A DNA stretch of 64,000 bases from Blastocladiella emersonii ATCC 22665 (taxonomy: Eukaryota > Blastocladiomycota > Blastocladiomycetes > Blastocladiales > Blastocladiaceae), in assembly GCA_025594325.1 (NCBI GenBank), contig JANHCV010000010.1:310001-374000 (forward strand), written 5' to 3'. Of this stretch, positions 63,864 to 64,000 are shown in pieces. The notes beneath the pieces were generated by a model. That model ran no database searches, was not told the DNA's origin, and saw only the letters and a list, made by a program, of their open reading frames with translations. The position numbers were made by a program, and so were the translations under genes. Within the stretch, counting starts at the first letter, position 1; every line of letters starts with the position of its first letter.

Positions 63864-64000
63864 GGAGGGGACGGTGTGATGGAACGCGTGTACATACCAA
63901 GGCTTTTGTTGTAAAACGGCTGGTTCGAGGTCTGAGCGCGTCGTAAACGATCCATGCCCGAAGTCGAAGGCGAGGCAAGGAGTGATGGCCGAAAACGCGT
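63864..64000. other. CDC7 3' flank
   Basis: 137 bp to the window end; nothing recognised. Confidence 0.4.

Overview
This 64 kb window is eukaryotic nuclear DNA, almost certainly from a fungus. It is GC-rich. Its genes carry short introns (mostly 54-90 nt) with donors that often read GTACG or GTGCG and acceptors that usually read TAG. It encodes fungal or general eukaryotic housekeeping proteins: End3, a WDR59/Mtc5-type SEA/GATOR2 subunit, mitochondrial Lon/Pim1, COP9 subunit 3, SBDS/Sdo1, Cdc7, a BolA3-type protein and a PPR protein. A Plavaka/CACTA-like DNA transposon fits best with a basidiomycete, perhaps a Tremellomycetes yeast. The species cannot be fixed from sequence alone.

Layout. 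0-2.3 kb: End3 (runs off the left edge) and a four-helix membrane protein. 2.5-11.2 kb: a local family of F-box-like, Cys-rich proteins (two intact, two broken), a 174-bp hAT-type MITE and a large LRR protein. 11.2-20.4 kb: PPR protein, BolA3-like protein, WDR59/Mtc5. 20.5-26.3 kb: two more LRR genes on the minus strand and a coiled-coil gene. 27-33 kb: a caspase-fold gene without catalytic residues, a BTB-like gene, duplicated non-coding segments, and a chimeric locus where a coiled-coil gene, an antisense LRR fragment and a truncated Fanzor nuclease are joined. 33.5-39.3 kb: Lon and CSN3. 39.6-46.5 kb: a second, nearly complete Fanzor beside a 5.1-kb transposon bounded by 20-bp perfect inverted repeats. 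47.1-60.6 kb: a tandem array of at least eight forkhead-related genes, all plus strand. 61-63.9 kb: SBDS and Cdc7, divergently transcribed.

The most unusual content is (a) the forkhead array, whose members share a short N-terminal Cys-Asp-Ser-Pro-Pro motif, occur with one or two forkhead domains, and include one forkhead-chromodomain fusion; (b) a composite promoter element built on ACGCGTTGCG that recurs upstream of forkhead, F-box/Cys-rich and other genes; (c) two Fanzor (TnpB-like, RNA-guided nuclease family) loci, one next to a CACTA-type element and one caught in a three-part gene chimera; (d) a pseudo-metacaspase with a Cys-rich tail.

Exon boundaries were placed by hand from GT/AG sites, reading phase and family similarity. 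Coordinates of multi-exon genes cover the whole gene, and the exons are listed in the evidence. No database search was possible.
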